A DNA stretch of 64,000 nt from Sphingobacteriia bacterium (GTDB taxonomy: Bacteria; Bacteroidota; Bacteroidia; Bacteroidales; UBA7960), in contig JAABSE010000004.1 of NCBI GenBank assembly GCA_011390575.1, forward strand, positions 1 through 64,000, read 5' to 3'. Shown one piece after another: positions 52,258-61,476 of the stretch. The notes beneath the pieces were generated by a model. The model saw only the letters and a program-made list of their open reading frames with translations. It did not search any database and was not told the DNA's origin. Positions within the stretch are counted from its first letter, which is position 1. Every line of letters starts with the position of its first letter. The position numbers were made by a program, and so were the translations under genes.

Positions 52258-53496
52258 ATGAAAGAATTTTTGGAAAATGCAGAATTTCAGCAACTAGTGA
52301 AATCTGTTGATGAGATTGTCAAAAGCAAAAAGCGGTTTTCTGACGTAGAAGATGCGCAGGGTTATCAATATGTAGACCTTGTGCAGGAAGGAGGTGGTGT
52401 GCTGGGAATCGCACTGGTAGGATACACCTATATTCTGGAAAGAGCGGGAATCCGCTTTTTCAGCCTTGCAGGAACCTCTGCAGGGGCCATCAATACGATG
52501 ATGATCGCAGGACTGGGACCCCTGGAAGAGCCCAAATCAGAAAAAATACTGGAAATCCTCAGCAACAAAGACCTTTTTGAGCTTGTGGACGGAGACCGTT
52601 CTGTGAGAAGTCTGGTACAAAAAGCCATAAGAGGCGAATCGGGTATCGGCTGGCTGATTGTATGGAATATCCGCCGGTTTTACCGAACACTCAAGCAGAA
52701 GCTGGGCCTCAACCCGGGAAATGATTTTGAAAAATGGATTACTGCTGAACTGAAGAGTGTAAACATCAATAGCATGGGAGATATTATGCGGCTCAGAGAA
52801 AAGCTTCCGGAGGGATTAAAACATGTATCGGGAACTGATATTTCTAACATGACCCCACGACTTGCTATCATTGCAGCCGATATTACTACCCACAGTAAAA
52901 TAGAATTTCCCCGCATGTCTGAATTGTTTTATGCAGACCCCCTGGCTGTAACCCCCGCGTCGGTAGTAAGAACCTCCATGTCGATTCCCATTTTCTTTGA
53001 ACCTGTCACCATAAAGGATATCCCTAATCATGGAGTAAGTCAGGACAAAAAATGGGCAGAGCATTGCGGTTACCATGGCGAAGTGCCTCCTGAAATAAAT
53101 TTTGTTGACGGTGGATTGTTATCCAACTTTCCTATCAATGTATTTCACCGACGGGATGGTGGCGTGCCCAACAAACCAACTTTTGGGGTCCGATTGAGCA
53201 CCTATCGCAAGGAGTACTCCAAAATCAACGGCCTGATGCCCATGATGGGCGCCATGATCAGTTCCATGCGCCAGATTCATGATTATGACTTTCTGTTGCG
53301 CAACCCCGACTACTCGCATCTGATATGCCATGTGGACGCTGACAAGGATTTCAACTGGCTCGACTTCGGAATCGAAAGACCCGATCAGGTGAAGATGTTT
53401 ATCCATGGGGCAAGAGAGGCGCTGAAATTTCTCCAGACATTTAACTGGGAAAACTATAAAGATATCCGCAGATCGCTTGCCAAAAAAGGAAAGTAG
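52258..53496 (+). CDS. Patatin-like phospholipase
   Basis: 412 residues. The patatin fold is marked by GGGVLGIALVG (oxyanion Gly-rich loop), the nucleophile S74 in GTSAG and the catalytic D284 in VDGGLLSNFPI. An extra helical insert (about 95-190) lies between them. No signal peptide, so the enzyme is cytoplasmic, and PlpD-type barrel export is excluded. It hydrolyses acyl esters, probably of phospholipids. It converges with the DUF2237 gene 5 bases away. No -7 box found upstream. Confidence 0.9.
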   Translation: MKEFLENAEFQQLVKSVDEIVKSKKRFSDVEDAQGYQYVDLVQEGGGVLGIALVGYTYILERAGIRFFSLAGTSAGAINTMMIAGLGPLEEPKSEKILEILSNKDLFELVDGDRSVRSLVQKAIRGESGIGWLIVWNIRRFYRTLKQKLGLNPGNDFEKWITAELKSVNINSMGDIMRLREKLPEGLKHVSGTDISNMTPRLAIIAADITTHSKIEFPRMSELFYADPLAVTPASVVRTSMSIPIFFEPVTIKDIPNHGVSQDKKWAEHCGYHGEVPPEINFVDGGLLSNFPINVFHRRDGGVPNKPTFGVRLSTYRKEYSKINGLMPMMGAMISSMRQIHDYDFLLRNPDYSHLICHVDADKDFNWLDFGIERPDQVKMFIHGAREALKFLQTFNWENYKDIRRSLAKKGK

Positions 53497-53501
53497 CGTT
53501 C

Positions 53502-53870
53502 TTAACCTGATGCATCTTCCTGGTATTGGATCAGAACATCAAGACTTACATATTCAAGGGTTTTTTCGTGTGTGGCTTCCAGTTTTAAGGTGGGAGCTAC
53601 ACCCGCTTTAAGAGCTTCCACCCAACGACTGGCACAAAGGCACCAGTAATCGCCGGGCTTAAGCCCCGGAAATTGATAAGCAGGAACCGGAGTTATCAAG
53701 TCGTTTCCACGCTCACGTGAAAACTGTAAAAAAGCGTCTGTCACTTTTGCACATACGGTATGGGTTCCCAAATCAGACGGCCCTGTAAGGCAACTCCCAT
53801 CACGGTAATAACCGGTAAGCGGATCCCTGCTGCATTCCATCAGGGGACCTCCTAAAACATTTTTTCCCAT
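53502..53870 (-). CDS. DUF2237 family protein
   Basis: 122 residues covering the entire DUF2237 domain: NVLGGPLMECSRDPLTGYYRDG, CAKVTDAFLQFSRERGNDL, and DYWCLCASRWVEAL. Several conserved cysteines (about C15, C28, C41, C79 and C81) suggest metal or redox function, but the family has no known activity. Single small gene, convergent with the patatin gene. Confidence 0.85.
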   Translation of the reverse strand: MGKNVLGGPLMECSRDPLTGYYRDGSCLTGPSDLGTHTVCAKVTDAFLQFSRERGNDLITPVPAYQFPGLKPGDYWCLCASRWVEALKAGVAPTLKLEATHEKTLEYVSLDVLIQYQEDASG

Positions 53871-54032
53871 AAATACCTGCTAAAGGATTAGTATTGAGAT
53901 AAAAAACACAAACCTCACGAAGTTGTTTAATAGTGTGGAAGATCCAATCTCATTTTCCCGTCGAAGGATCGCTTATACAATCTGCAATTTTTACTATTTT
54001 CGTAAAAGAAACCGAACATCAAATTATACGTT

Positions 54033-54725
54033 ATGTCCAAAAAAAGAATTGTTGTTTTAACCGGTGCAGGCGTAAGTGCCGAAAGTGGCATCAGCACATT
54101 CCGCGACAGCGGAGGGTTGTGGGAAAAATATGACATATCAGAGGTTGCCACCTTTGAAGCCTGGCAGCGAAACCAGGCCCTGGTACTGGAATTTTACAAC
54201 CAGCGGAGAAAACAACTCTACGAAGTCGAGCCCAATGCAGCTCATTACGCCCTGGTAAAACTGGAGGAGAAATATGACGTTCGTATCATCACCCAGAATG
54301 TGGACGATTTGCACGAGAGAGCAGGATCAACACAGGTTATGCACCTGCACGGGGAATTGAAGAAAGTCAGAAGTTCGGTGGATGAAAACCTGGTATACGA
54401 ACTGGAAGGCTGGGAGTTGAAAAAAGGAGACAATTGTGAAAAAGGCTCACAGCTGCGCCCTCATATTGTCTGGTTTGGAGAGCCTGTGCATATGATACCC
54501 CATGCAGCCGATGTTTGCGCCACTGCCGATGTTTGCATCATCATTGGCACTTCCCTCAATGTTTACCCTGCTGCAGGTCTGGTGAGTTATACTCCCCCCG
54601 GCTGCCCTGTCTACCTTATTGACCCGGCAGAAGTAAATTCAGCACACATTCCCGGGGTTAAAATTATCAGGGAAAAAGCCGGAACCGGAACCGTAAAACT
54701 GGTAAACGAACTGCTGGAGAAATAA
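54033..54725 (+). CDS. NAD-dependent protein deacylase (sirtuin)
   Basis: 230 residues, short bacterial sirtuin. NAD-binding GAGVSAESGISTFRDSGGLW is at the start, the catalytic His in MHLHGELK near 109, TQNVDDLHERAG near 87 and IIGTSLNVYPAAGL near 173. The zinc cysteines of most sirtuins are lacking, as in some class III bacterial forms. It removes acyl groups from lysines. A weak -7 box (TATTTTCG, 53995-54002) lies 30 bases upstream. Followed after 2 bases by the TrmH-like gene. Confidence 0.9.
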   Translation: MSKKRIVVLTGAGVSAESGISTFRDSGGLWEKYDISEVATFEAWQRNQALVLEFYNQRRKQLYEVEPNAAHYALVKLEEKYDVRIITQNVDDLHERAGSTQVMHLHGELKKVRSSVDENLVYELEGWELKKGDNCEKGSQLRPHIVWFGEPVHMIPHAADVCATADVCIIIGTSLNVYPAAGLVSYTPPGCPVYLIDPAEVNSAHIPGVKIIREKAGTGTVKLVNELLEK

Positions 54726-54727
54726 AC

Positions 54728-55294
54728 ATGATGAAAAAACTTTCTATGGATGAGCTGGGTCGAATGGATGCCCGGCAATTTAAGCAGGAGAAAAAGTTTC
54801 CCCTGGTTATTATCCTCGACAACATCAGAAGCATGATGAACGTTGGCTCTGTATTTCGCACTGCTGATGCTTTCAGGATAGAAAAAATCCTTTTGTGCGG
54901 CATAACTGCCTGCCCACCGAACAAAGAAATCCATAAAACGGCCCTGGGAGCCACCGAATCTGTTGACTGGCAATACTATGAATCTACAGAAGAGGCCGTC
55001 AATGAACTCAACCAAAAAGACTACAAGGTTTACGCTTTGGAGCAAACTACCAACAGTCAATCCCTCAGCCAGTTTCAGCCGGAATCGGACGCCAGGTATG
55101 CACTGGTATTCGGAAACGAAGTAAAAGGGGTGCAGGATCCGGTGTTGTCTCTTTGCCATGGGAGCATCGAAATTCCTCAGTTTGGCACCAAACATTCCTT
55201 CAACATATCCGTAACGGCAGGTATCACGCTCTGGGATTTTTTCACCAAAATGGGGCAGTTTGAAAACATCGGGTCATCGCAAAGCCGACCTTAA
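54728..55294 (+). CDS. SpoU/TrmH family RNA 2'-O-methyltransferase
   Basis: 188 residues of the SPOUT fold. Motif 1 [20 protein letters not shown], motif 2 [12 protein letters not shown] and motif 3 [18 protein letters not shown] are all present and form the knotted SAM site. It methylates ribose in tRNA or rRNA; the target nucleotide is not known. Two adjacent ATGs (54728, 54731) are possible starts. It follows the sirtuin by 2 bases, so they are co-transcribed. Confidence 0.9.
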   Translation: MMKKLSMDELGRMDARQFKQEKKFPLVIILDNIRSMMNVGSVFRTADAFRIEKILLCGITACPPNKEIHKTALGATESVDWQYYESTEEAVNELNQKDYKVYALEQTTNSQSLSQFQPESDARYALVFGNEVKGVQDPVLSLCHGSIEIPQFGTKHSFNISVTAGITLWDFFTKMGQFENIGSSQSRP

Positions 55295-55378
55295 GGATCA
55301 GGATTTGTGTTTTTCCGTACTGCATTTTCCGGCAACCCGTTCCAGGTATAGCCCTGAGTGCATTTCAGGCAAAAAGCG

Positions 55379-55386
55379 TACTTTTG
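55379..55386 (+). promoter_or_regulatory. -7 box upstream of trmD
   Basis: TACTTTTG, full match to TAnnTTTG, 14 bases before ATG 55401. It lies inside a longer possible frame and supports the later start. Confidence 0.6.
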
Positions 55387-55400
55387 CAAAAAAATTCCAT

Positions 55401-56081
55401 ATGCGAATAGACATTCTTACCATTTTCCCCGAAATGTTTGACGGGCCTTTTTCCCACTCTATTGTAAAACGAGCCAGAGAAAAGGGACTGGTGGATATCC
55501 ATCTGCACAACATCCGCGATTATGCTACCAATAAACACCGGCGGGTAGACGATTATCCCTTTGGTGGAGGGGCAGGCATGGTAATGATGATAGAGCCGGT
55601 GCTCAATTGCATCAATGATTTGAAGAATAGCCGTGAATACGACGAAATCATATTCATGACACCCGATGGGGAGCTTTTTGATCAACCCACTGCCAATCAG
55701 TTCTCGACCCTGAAAAATATCATTATGCTTTGTGGTCATTACAAGGGGATTGACGAGAGGCTTCGAGAGCATGTGATAACCCGCGAAATTTCCATCGGAG
55801 ATTATGTTTTATCAGGAGGAGAACTGGCAGCAGCAGTGGTCACTGACAGCATTGTACGATTGCTGCCCGGTGTATTGGGTGATGAGACTTCAGCATTGTC
55901 CGATTCTTTTCAGGACGGATTGCTTTCGCCACCTGTCTATACCCGCCCTGCCGATTACCAGGGATGGAAAGTGCCTGAGATCCTGCTTTCAGGGCATGAC
56001 CGCAATATTGCCGAGTGGCGCCATGAACAATCCCTTGACCGCACCAAAAAAAGAAGACCCGGCTTGCTGGAAAACCAGTAA
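55401..56081 (+). CDS. trmD: tRNA (guanine(37)-N1)-methyltransferase TrmD
   Basis: 226 residues from ATG 55401. Classic start [20 protein letters not shown], then [20 protein letters not shown], the SAM knot [16 protein letters not shown] and [18 protein letters not shown]. It makes m1G37, which prevents frameshifting. Length is normal. In many bacteria trmD is next to rplS; here rplS lies 0.9 kb away, with a leftward gene between. Confidence 0.95.
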   Translation: MRIDILTIFPEMFDGPFSHSIVKRAREKGLVDIHLHNIRDYATNKHRRVDDYPFGGGAGMVMMIEPVLNCINDLKNSREYDEIIFMTPDGELFDQPTANQFSTLKNIIMLCGHYKGIDERLREHVITREISIGDYVLSGGELAAAVVTDSIVRLLPGVLGDETSALSDSFQDGLLSPPVYTRPADYQGWKVPEILLSGHDRNIAEWRHEQSLDRTKKRRPGLLENQ

Positions 56082-56094
56082 ACCGGGCCTTGAC
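56058..56094 (+). terminator. Likely terminator overlapping the end of trmD
   Basis: CCCGG/CCGGG with an inner CTGG/CCAG pair; a short T-rich stretch (ACTTTCTTT) follows. The hairpin includes the stop codon. Confidence 0.45.
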
Positions 56095-56127
56095 TTTCTT
56101 TAAAAGCTTAATAATATTTTATCTTGT

Positions 56128-56703
56128 TCAAAATTTATACCCCAGGGTAAGCTTCAGTACCCTGTTATAAATCTTCATTTCATCCACATTGACAGGAGTA
56201 ACCCCTAAATCATATCCGGCACTAATCCTTAATCCCCCCGGAACATTAACCCCTGCACCCATAACCAGGGCATAATCAGGAGAGGTGAAATTATCAGCAT
56301 CAAACTCAAAATCAGTGTCCTTGATACTACCATCCAAAAACAAAGAGGCTTGAGGACCGACATACAAATGAAACAAGGGTAAAGGACTAAACTTCAGCAC
56401 CAAAGGAATATCAATGTAATTATAAACAAGCTCCATTCCATCCCCGGAGCCCAGAAAATATCCTTTCTGGGAGTAATAGGCACCTCCTTCAACGGCAACA
56501 ATGCCCAGAAAAGATAAACCTAAAAACCCTCCTACATGAAAACCTGCGCGGGCTTCAGAATCAGGAGCATCAGAACCCCCGATATTGGCCATGTTCAAAC
56601 CACCTTTGATGCCATAACTTATCATTTGTGCCTGGGCACTATGCATGGTGGTAAGGCCAGCCAGCAGGGCAATCGCTGTAATCAATCTGATTGTCATTTT
56701 CAT
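56128..56703 (-). CDS. Small outer-membrane beta-barrel protein
   Basis: 191 residues from ATG 56703, chosen because the -7 box (56739-56746) is 36 bases upstream and because it gives a clean signal peptide ending AQAQ. The mature part has eight or so strands with YGIKGGLNMANIGG at the start, as in the PorT/OmpX-like OMP_b-brl_2 group, and ends LGYKF, a usual C-terminal aromatic. Function unknown; such proteins are common structural or assembly barrels in Bacteroidota. Confidence 0.85.
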   Translation of the reverse strand: MKMTIRLITAIALLAGLTTMHSAQAQMISYGIKGGLNMANIGGSDAPDSEARAGFHVGGFLGLSFLGIVAVEGGAYYSQKGYFLGSGDGMELVYNYIDIPLVLKFSPLPLFHLYVGPQASLFLDGSIKDTDFEFDADNFTSPDYALVMGAGVNVPGGLRISAGYDLGVTPVNVDEMKIYNRVLKLTLGYKF

Positions 56704-56738
56704 ACACAATGTGTTTTTGATGAATAAAATAAACCTGC

Positions 56739-56746
56739 CAAAACTA
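56739..56746 (-). promoter_or_regulatory. -7 box upstream of the small barrel gene
   Basis: On the minus strand TAGTTTTG, full match to TAnnTTTG. Confidence 0.6.
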
Positions 56747-56899
56747 AGGAAAAAATATTTAACCACAAAATGAATCTAATAGTCGTAGCAGGCATCATCA
56801 AAAGCACTACCTTTGCGCTCTATTGCGGGCTGTTTTTATGGAGGCCGGAGGTTTTTCAAAATAAATTATCATTATCTTTTTTTATTTGAATTTAATCCC

Positions 56900-56907
56900 T
56901 AACTTTG
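56900..56907 (+). promoter_or_regulatory. -7 box upstream of rplS
   Basis: TAACTTTG, full match to TAnnTTTG, 91 bases before the ATG, leaving a leader that could hold an autoregulatory site; none was recognised. Confidence 0.65.
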
Positions 56908-56998
56908 CACTCCCATTTTCGCAAGAAAAATCATAATCTATTCATATTGAAAGCCTCCCGTACGGGGCAATGCCATAAACGAATAAATATACTGAGTC

Positions 56999-57355
56999 AT
57001 GAACAAGACGGAAATAATGAATTTTGTGCAGGATGTATTGACGGAGAAAAAAGAAACTCCTGCATTCAAGGCTGGCGACACCATCACTGTGCACTATAAA
57101 ATCAAGGAAGGTAACAAGGAACGTATCCAGCCTTTTCAGGGAGTTGTAATTCAGAGAAGAGGTGAAGCTGCAACGGAAACTTTTACCGTGAGAAAAATCG
57201 CCAGCAACGTAGGTGTGGAAAGAATCTTCCCTATCAACTCTCCTTTTATCGAAAAGATTGAGCTCAATCGTCGCGGGGTAGTTCGCAGAGCAAGAATATT
57301 CTATCTCAGAGCATTGCGCGGTAAAAAAGCAAGAATCAAGGAAAAAAGAATGTAG
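56999..57355 (+). CDS. rplS: 50S ribosomal protein L19
   Basis: 118 residues with the typical L19 blocks: [51 protein letters not shown] and the basic end [20 protein letters not shown]. It sits at the interface of the subunits. Single gene with a promoter at 56900 and a clear terminator at 57378. Confidence 0.96.
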   Translation: MNKTEIMNFVQDVLTEKKETPAFKAGDTITVHYKIKEGNKERIQPFQGVVIQRRGEAATETFTVRKIASNVGVERIFPINSPFIEKIELNRRGVVRRARIFYLRALRGKKARIKEKRM

Positions 57356-57377
57356 TATTATCATACTTCAAAAAACC

Positions 57378-57411
57378 AAAAGCCATTGGAAGTATCCGAT
57401 GGCTTTTTTTT
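57378..57411 (+). terminator. Terminator of rplS
   Basis: AAAAGCCAT and ATGGCTTTT pair, extended by GG/CC, followed by a T-run. Confidence 0.85.
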
Positions 57412-57493
57412 ATAATTTCGTAGCAGAAAAGACAGAAAATTGCAAAAAGAAAAGGTTTCACCCCCTATAAATCTTTAAAATCAAAATATCACT

Positions 57494-59179
57494 ATGAAGA
57501 AACTGATAGAATGCGTACCTAATTTTAGTGAAGGAAGCGATATGGGTATCATTAACCAGATAACCCGTGAGATTGAAAATGCAGAAGGCGTAAAACTTCT
57601 GGATGTGGACCCGGGTAAAGCTACCAACCGCACGGTAGTAACCATGGTGGGTACTCCTGATGAAGTGATTGAAGCAGCCTTTCGTGCTGTAAAAAAAGCA
57701 TCGGAACTTATTGATATGAGCAAGCACAAAGGAGAGCACCCGCGCATGGGGGCTACGGATGTTTGCCCGTTGGTGCCGGTAGCTAATATTTCGATGGAAG
57801 AAACCGTTGAATATGCACACAAGCTGGCTGAACGCATTGGCAGCGAACTCAATATCCCTGTATATTGCTATGAGAATGCAGCCCTGGAAGAAAAACGCCG
57901 CAACCTTGCCAACTGTCGCAGCGGAGAATACGAAGGATTGCAAGACAAACTCAAAAAACCAGAATGGAAACCCGACTTCGGACCTGCTGAATTTAACCCC
58001 AAAGCGGGTGCAACCGCGGTGGGAGCCCGTGATTTCCTGGTAGCTTACAACGTAAACCTTAATACTACCTCCACCCGCAGGGCCAATGCCATCGCTTTTG
58101 ATGTGCGCGAAAAAGGCCGTGTAAAAAGAGAAGGAAATCCCATTACCGGCAAAGTTGTGACCGACGAAAAAGGAGAAAAGGTGTTTATTCCGGGTTCTCT
58201 GAAAGCGGTTAAAGGAATTGGCTGGTTTATTGAAGAATATGGCATTGCCCAGATATCACTGAATCTGACCAATATTTCCATTACCCCCGTGCACATAGCT
58301 TTTGAGGAAGTAGTAAAGAAAGCTGCCGAGCGTGGAGTAAGAGTTACCGGCTCCGAGCTGGTAGGGCTTGTTCCTTTGCAGGCAATGATTGACGCCGGGA
58401 AATACTTCTTGCGCAAACAGCAACGCAGCGTAGGAATTTCAGAAGCTGAAATCATCAAAATAGCGGTTAAGTCGCTGGGACTTGACGATCTTAAACCCTT
58501 CAACCCCAATGAAAAAATCATTGAATACATGATTGCCGAAGATGAAGGCCAAAAGCTTGCGGATATGAATCTGCAGGATTTTGCTGATGAAACAGCCAGT
58601 GAATCTCCGGCACCCGGAGGTGGCTCTATTTCTGCCTACGTGGGAGCATTGGGCATATCGCTGGCTACCATGGTGGCCAACCTCTCTTCTCACAAAAGAG
58701 GCTGGGACGACAAGTGGGATTTCTTTGGCAACTGGGCAGAAAAGGGTCAGGCTATCAAAGATGAACTCATGTTTCTGGTAGATGAAGATACCCGTTCTTT
58801 CAACCGTATTATGGATGCCTTTGGTCTTCCCAAATCCAATGATGAGGAGAAAAAGGCACGCAAAAAAGCCATTCAGGATGCCACCAAATATGCCATTGAG
58901 GTTCCTTTCAAAGTAATGGTGAAGTCTTATGAGAGCATGGATATTATTTTTGAGATGGTGGAAAGAGGCAATCCCAACTCAGTTACCGATGCCGGAGTGG
59001 GCGCTTTGTGCGCTCGTACTGCTGTGATGGGCGCTTTCATGAATGTAAAAATCAATGCGGCAGACCTGGAAGACAAAAACTACGTAGCTGATATCATCAA
59101 AAAAGGAAACGACATTCAGGATGCTGCCATTAAGAAGGAACAGGAAATCCTGAAAATGGTAGAGGATAAAATCGGCTAA
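57494..59179 (+). CDS. ftcD: Bifunctional glutamate formimidoyltransferase / formimidoyl-THF cyclodeaminase
   Basis: 561 residues, both halves in one chain as in animals and many Bacteroidota. Residues 1-330 are the transferase (start LIECVPNFSEG, then PRMGATDVCPLVP with the catalytic His region, and KAVKGIGWFIEEYG). Residues about 350-561 are the cyclodeaminase (DETASESPAPGGGSISAY and the helical core with NPNSVTDAGVGALCA). It moves the formimino group from histidine degradation to tetrahydrofolate and releases ammonia. No other hut genes are in view. A strong terminator follows. Confidence 0.92.
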   Translation: MKKLIECVPNFSEGSDMGIINQITREIENAEGVKLLDVDPGKATNRTVVTMVGTPDEVIEAAFRAVKKASELIDMSKHKGEHPRMGATDVCPLVPVANISMEETVEYAHKLAERIGSELNIPVYCYENAALEEKRRNLANCRSGEYEGLQDKLKKPEWKPDFGPAEFNPKAGATAVGARDFLVAYNVNLNTTSTRRANAIAFDVREKGRVKREGNPITGKVVTDEKGEKVFIPGSLKAVKGIGWFIEEYGIAQISLNLTNISITPVHIAFEEVVKKAAERGVRVTGSELVGLVPLQAMIDAGKYFLRKQQRSVGISEAEIIKIAVKSLGLDDLKPFNPNEKIIEYMIAEDEGQKLADMNLQDFADETASESPAPGGGSISAYVGALGISLATMVANLSSHKRGWDDKWDFFGNWAEKGQAIKDELMFLVDEDTRSFNRIMDAFGLPKSNDEEKKARKKAIQDATKYAIEVPFKVMVKSYESMDIIFEMVERGNPNSVTDAGVGALCARTAVMGAFMNVKINAADLEDKNYVADIIKKGNDIQDAAIKKEQEILKMVEDKIG

Positions 59180-59189
59180 ATTCAGCAAC

Positions 59190-59247
59190 CACAAAGGGCT
59201 ACCTGCGAAGTGCCCACCAAAGCTTTCAGGCAGCCCTTTGTGTTTTA
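59190..59247 (+). terminator. Terminator of ftcD
   Basis: CACAAAGGGCT and AGCCCTTTGTG pair perfectly over 11 bases, with an inner CCTG/CAGG, then a T-rich tail. Confidence 0.85.
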
Positions 59248-59267
59248 TATATATTAAAAAAACTTTC

Positions 59268-60368
59268 ATGGATGATATAGTGTCGCCTGCTCTTCTGATA
59301 GATGAAGACAAATGCCGCCGAAACATCAGGCACATGATTGCCAAGGCAAAGCAATCAAAGGTAATCTTCAGACCTCATTTCAAGACACATCAGTCACGGA
59401 TCATCGGTCGCTGGTTCAGAGAAGCAGGCACAGAAAAGATTTGTGTATCGTCAGTTACCATGGCAAAGTACTTTGCCGCTGATGGCTGGCAGGATATCAT
59501 GATCGCTTTCCCGGTAAACATCAGGGAGATAGAAGAAATCAACGAGCTGGCTTCACGCATACAGCTGAGCATTCTCATAGCAGACAGTTCCGTTTTGCCT
59601 TTTCTGCAAACCCATTTGAAACAACCCACCGGCTTTTACATAAAACTGGATGTGGGCAATTACCGCAGTGGCTTTCATCCGGATGAAACAGACGACATTT
59701 CCCGCACTCTTGAACAAGCCACCCTGAACACATTGCTTAGCTTTAAAGGATTTGTAGCCCATGCGGGACAAACCTATCAAACCCACTCGCTGAATGATGT
59801 TCAGAAAGCCTACAGACAAGGAAGCCGCTTATTGACAGCCATTACGGAGCATTTCAGAAATGATTACCCCAGTATTATTGCCTCATGGGGAGACACCCCC
59901 ACCTGTAGCCTGGTAAATGAATTTGAAGGAATTGATGAAATCCGGCCGGGCAACTTCGTTTTTTACGATTTGATGCAATTTCACCTTGCCTCCTGCGACT
60001 GGGACCATATCTCCGTAGCTGTGGCAGCTCCGGTGGTAGCCAAACGTAAAATGAGAAACGAAATCATTATTTATGGAGGCGCTGTGCATGTATCAAAAGA
60101 CGCTATCGAAGTGCATGATACCGGCTACGTATATGGAGAAATTGTAAAACTGACAGAGAAAGGCTGGGAGAGGTTCAATGAACCTCTTTACCTCAACCGG
60201 ATCTCGCAGGAGCATGGCATATTTCATTGTCCGGATGAACTATGGGATGAATTCAATCCCGGAGACCTGGCCGGAGTAGTCCCTGTCCACTCTTGCCTGA
60301 CAGCAGATTTGCTTCGGGATAAATTTTACAACCTGAAAACAGGTGCGTTCTTTGTTGAAGAACGCTGA
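59268..60368 (+). CDS. D-threonine-aldolase-like PLP enzyme
   Basis: 366 residues from ATG 59268 (an upstream ATG at 59238 falls in the ftcD terminator). Alanine-racemase-type TIM barrel with the PLP lysine in IFRPHFKTHQS near 36, then DVGNYRSGF, SWGDTPTC and the C-terminal beta domain with conserved metal ligands HCPDELW and VPVHSC (His and Cys). Members of this D-TA family include D-threonine aldolase and D-serine dehydratase; the conserved His/Cys pair is the divalent metal site of both. The exact substrate is open. Single gene. Confidence 0.85.
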   Translation: MDDIVSPALLIDEDKCRRNIRHMIAKAKQSKVIFRPHFKTHQSRIIGRWFREAGTEKICVSSVTMAKYFAADGWQDIMIAFPVNIREIEEINELASRIQLSILIADSSVLPFLQTHLKQPTGFYIKLDVGNYRSGFHPDETDDISRTLEQATLNTLLSFKGFVAHAGQTYQTHSLNDVQKAYRQGSRLLTAITEHFRNDYPSIIASWGDTPTCSLVNEFEGIDEIRPGNFVFYDLMQFHLASCDWDHISVAVAAPVVAKRKMRNEIIIYGGAVHVSKDAIEVHDTGYVYGEIVKLTEKGWERFNEPLYLNRISQEHGIFHCPDELWDEFNPGDLAGVVPVHSCLTADLLRDKFYNLKTGAFFVEER

Positions 60369-60393
60369 GGCAATAAAAAAAACAACAAAAGGG

Positions 60394-60424
60394 TTTGGGA
60401 TTAAAAAAGTATTGTCTATCTTTG
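60394..60424 (+). promoter_or_regulatory. Promoter of rpmH
   Basis: TTTG at 60394-60397 and TATCTTTG at 60417-60424, 19 bases apart: an ideal -33/-7 pair and the best in the window. It leaves a leader of about 110 bases. Confidence 0.8.
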
Positions 60425-60542
60425 CAGTCCCAAATTCCGGTCTATCAGAATTAAGTTATTATAATCAGAGTATAAAGCTGTTAAGATTGCTACAGCAAAG
60501 AAACACAAGCGGAAAAATACTCACAGCAAAATATAGTTAGCA

Positions 60543-60698
60543 ATGAAAAGGACATTTCAACCATCAAGAAGACGCAGAAAAAACAAGCATGGCTTCAGAA
60601 AAAGAATGGAATCATCCAATGGCCGTAAAGTTTTAGCTGCAAGAAGAGCAAAAGGCAGAAAGAAACTTACCGTTTCCAGTGAAAAAACGCATAAGTAG
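60543..60698 (+). CDS. rpmH: 50S ribosomal protein L34
   Basis: 51 codons, below usual ORF cut-offs. The sequence starts [19 protein letters not shown] and continues [21 protein letters not shown], diagnostic of L34, followed by a short tail ([10 protein letters not shown]). The ATG at 60543 is followed by a stop at 60696. A strong promoter is upstream and a perfect 13-base-pair terminator follows. The usual partner rnpA does not follow here; the unit is a single gene. Confidence 0.95.
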   Translation: MKRTFQPSRRRRKNKHGFRKRMESSNGRKVLAARRAKGRKKLTVSSEKTHK

Positions 60699-60732
60699 AA
60701 AATTTTGATTAATCATTAGTTTTTGGTTTATC

Positions 60733-60768
60733 AAGGCTGTTTCAATTCCCTTTGAAACAGCCTTTCTT
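60733..60768 (+). terminator. Terminator of rpmH
   Basis: AAGGCTGTTTCAA and TTGAAACAGCCTT form a perfect 13-base-pair stem followed by a T-rich tail. Confidence 0.9.
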
Positions 60769-61112
60769 CGTTTACCCCCACCCGGGTTTTCTCAACCTTA
60801 TCTGTTTTTAAACATTATTAACTCACACCTCTTTCGTGACCAGGATTTAATCCCGTAAGGATTTCATTTTTAGCGTAAAAACAACTCTTTTAGCATAAAC
60901 CATTCTGGTCCTGTACATTAAACAAATAATTGCGATAGCACACTATTTGACTCAATTTCTTTTGCGCATTATCGGTTCCATGCTGGCATACTCTTTAAAA
61001 ATCATTGATTTTTCTTACTTTTGCTTTGCCTTTTTAAAAAGCTACAGGCTTTTTTTGCGGGCAGCCGGCTTTGCTAAAAAACCGGCAAAATTCAGGCATT
61101 AAAATAATTCAC
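60769..61112. other. 344-base intergenic region upstream of the DUF4834 gene
   Basis: No gene seen. Its right end holds the promoter of the next gene (61016-61023) with an operator-like palindrome (60997-61013) next to it; the left 220 bases hold nothing recognised. Confidence 0.5.
60997..61023 (+). promoter_or_regulatory. Promoter of the DUF4834 gene with overlapping palindrome
   Basis: AAAAATCA-T-TGATTTTT (60997-61013) is a perfect 8-1-8 palindrome ending 2 bases before the -7 box TACTTTTG (61016-61023). It would cover the space between -33 and -7, a place where a repressor or a MerR-type activator can act. Confidence 0.5.
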
Positions 61113-61406
61113 ATGACCCTCATCAGAATCATAGCGACTTTCCTGCTTTTTTACCTGGCTTTTCGCTTATTCACCATGTATATTTTCCCCTTGCTGGTAA
61201 GGTGGTTTATCAATAAACAAAAGAAAAAATTTTACCAGCAGAACCCTCACATGCGTCCACCAGAAACCGAAGAGAAGAAAAAACGCGGGGTAAAATTCAG
61301 CAGCCCCGAAAGTTCTTCAAAAACCAAAAAATCAACTGACCAGATTGGAGAGTATGTAGATTTTGAGGAGTTGAAGGATGAGGAACAGAAAAAAAAGAAA
61401 AAATAA
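61113..61406 (+). CDS. DUF4834 family small membrane protein
   Basis: 97 residues from ATG 61113 (an upstream TTG at 61071 is less likely; the promoter box at 61016 allows either). One helix at the start (about 5-28, IIATFLLFYLAFRLFTMYIF), then a highly charged cytoplasmic tail with KKKFYQQNP and a final run of lysines. The family is limited to Bacteroidota and has no known role. The next gene is 70 bases away, in the same direction. Confidence 0.8.
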   Translation: MTLIRIIATFLLFYLAFRLFTMYIFPLLVRWFINKQKKKFYQQNPHMRPPETEEKKKRGVKFSSPESSSKTKKSTDQIGEYVDFEELKDEEQKKKKK

Positions 61407-61476
61407 AGAATCATTTCCCAACAAGCAACTGAAAGCAAATCATTTCTGAATAAAACCAAACCTTAATTCCAATACT

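Noticed and set aside
60343-60540. A 65-codon frame between the D-TA-like gene and rpmH
   Set aside because: It runs across the ideal rpmH promoter and overlaps the previous gene; composition is not protein-like.
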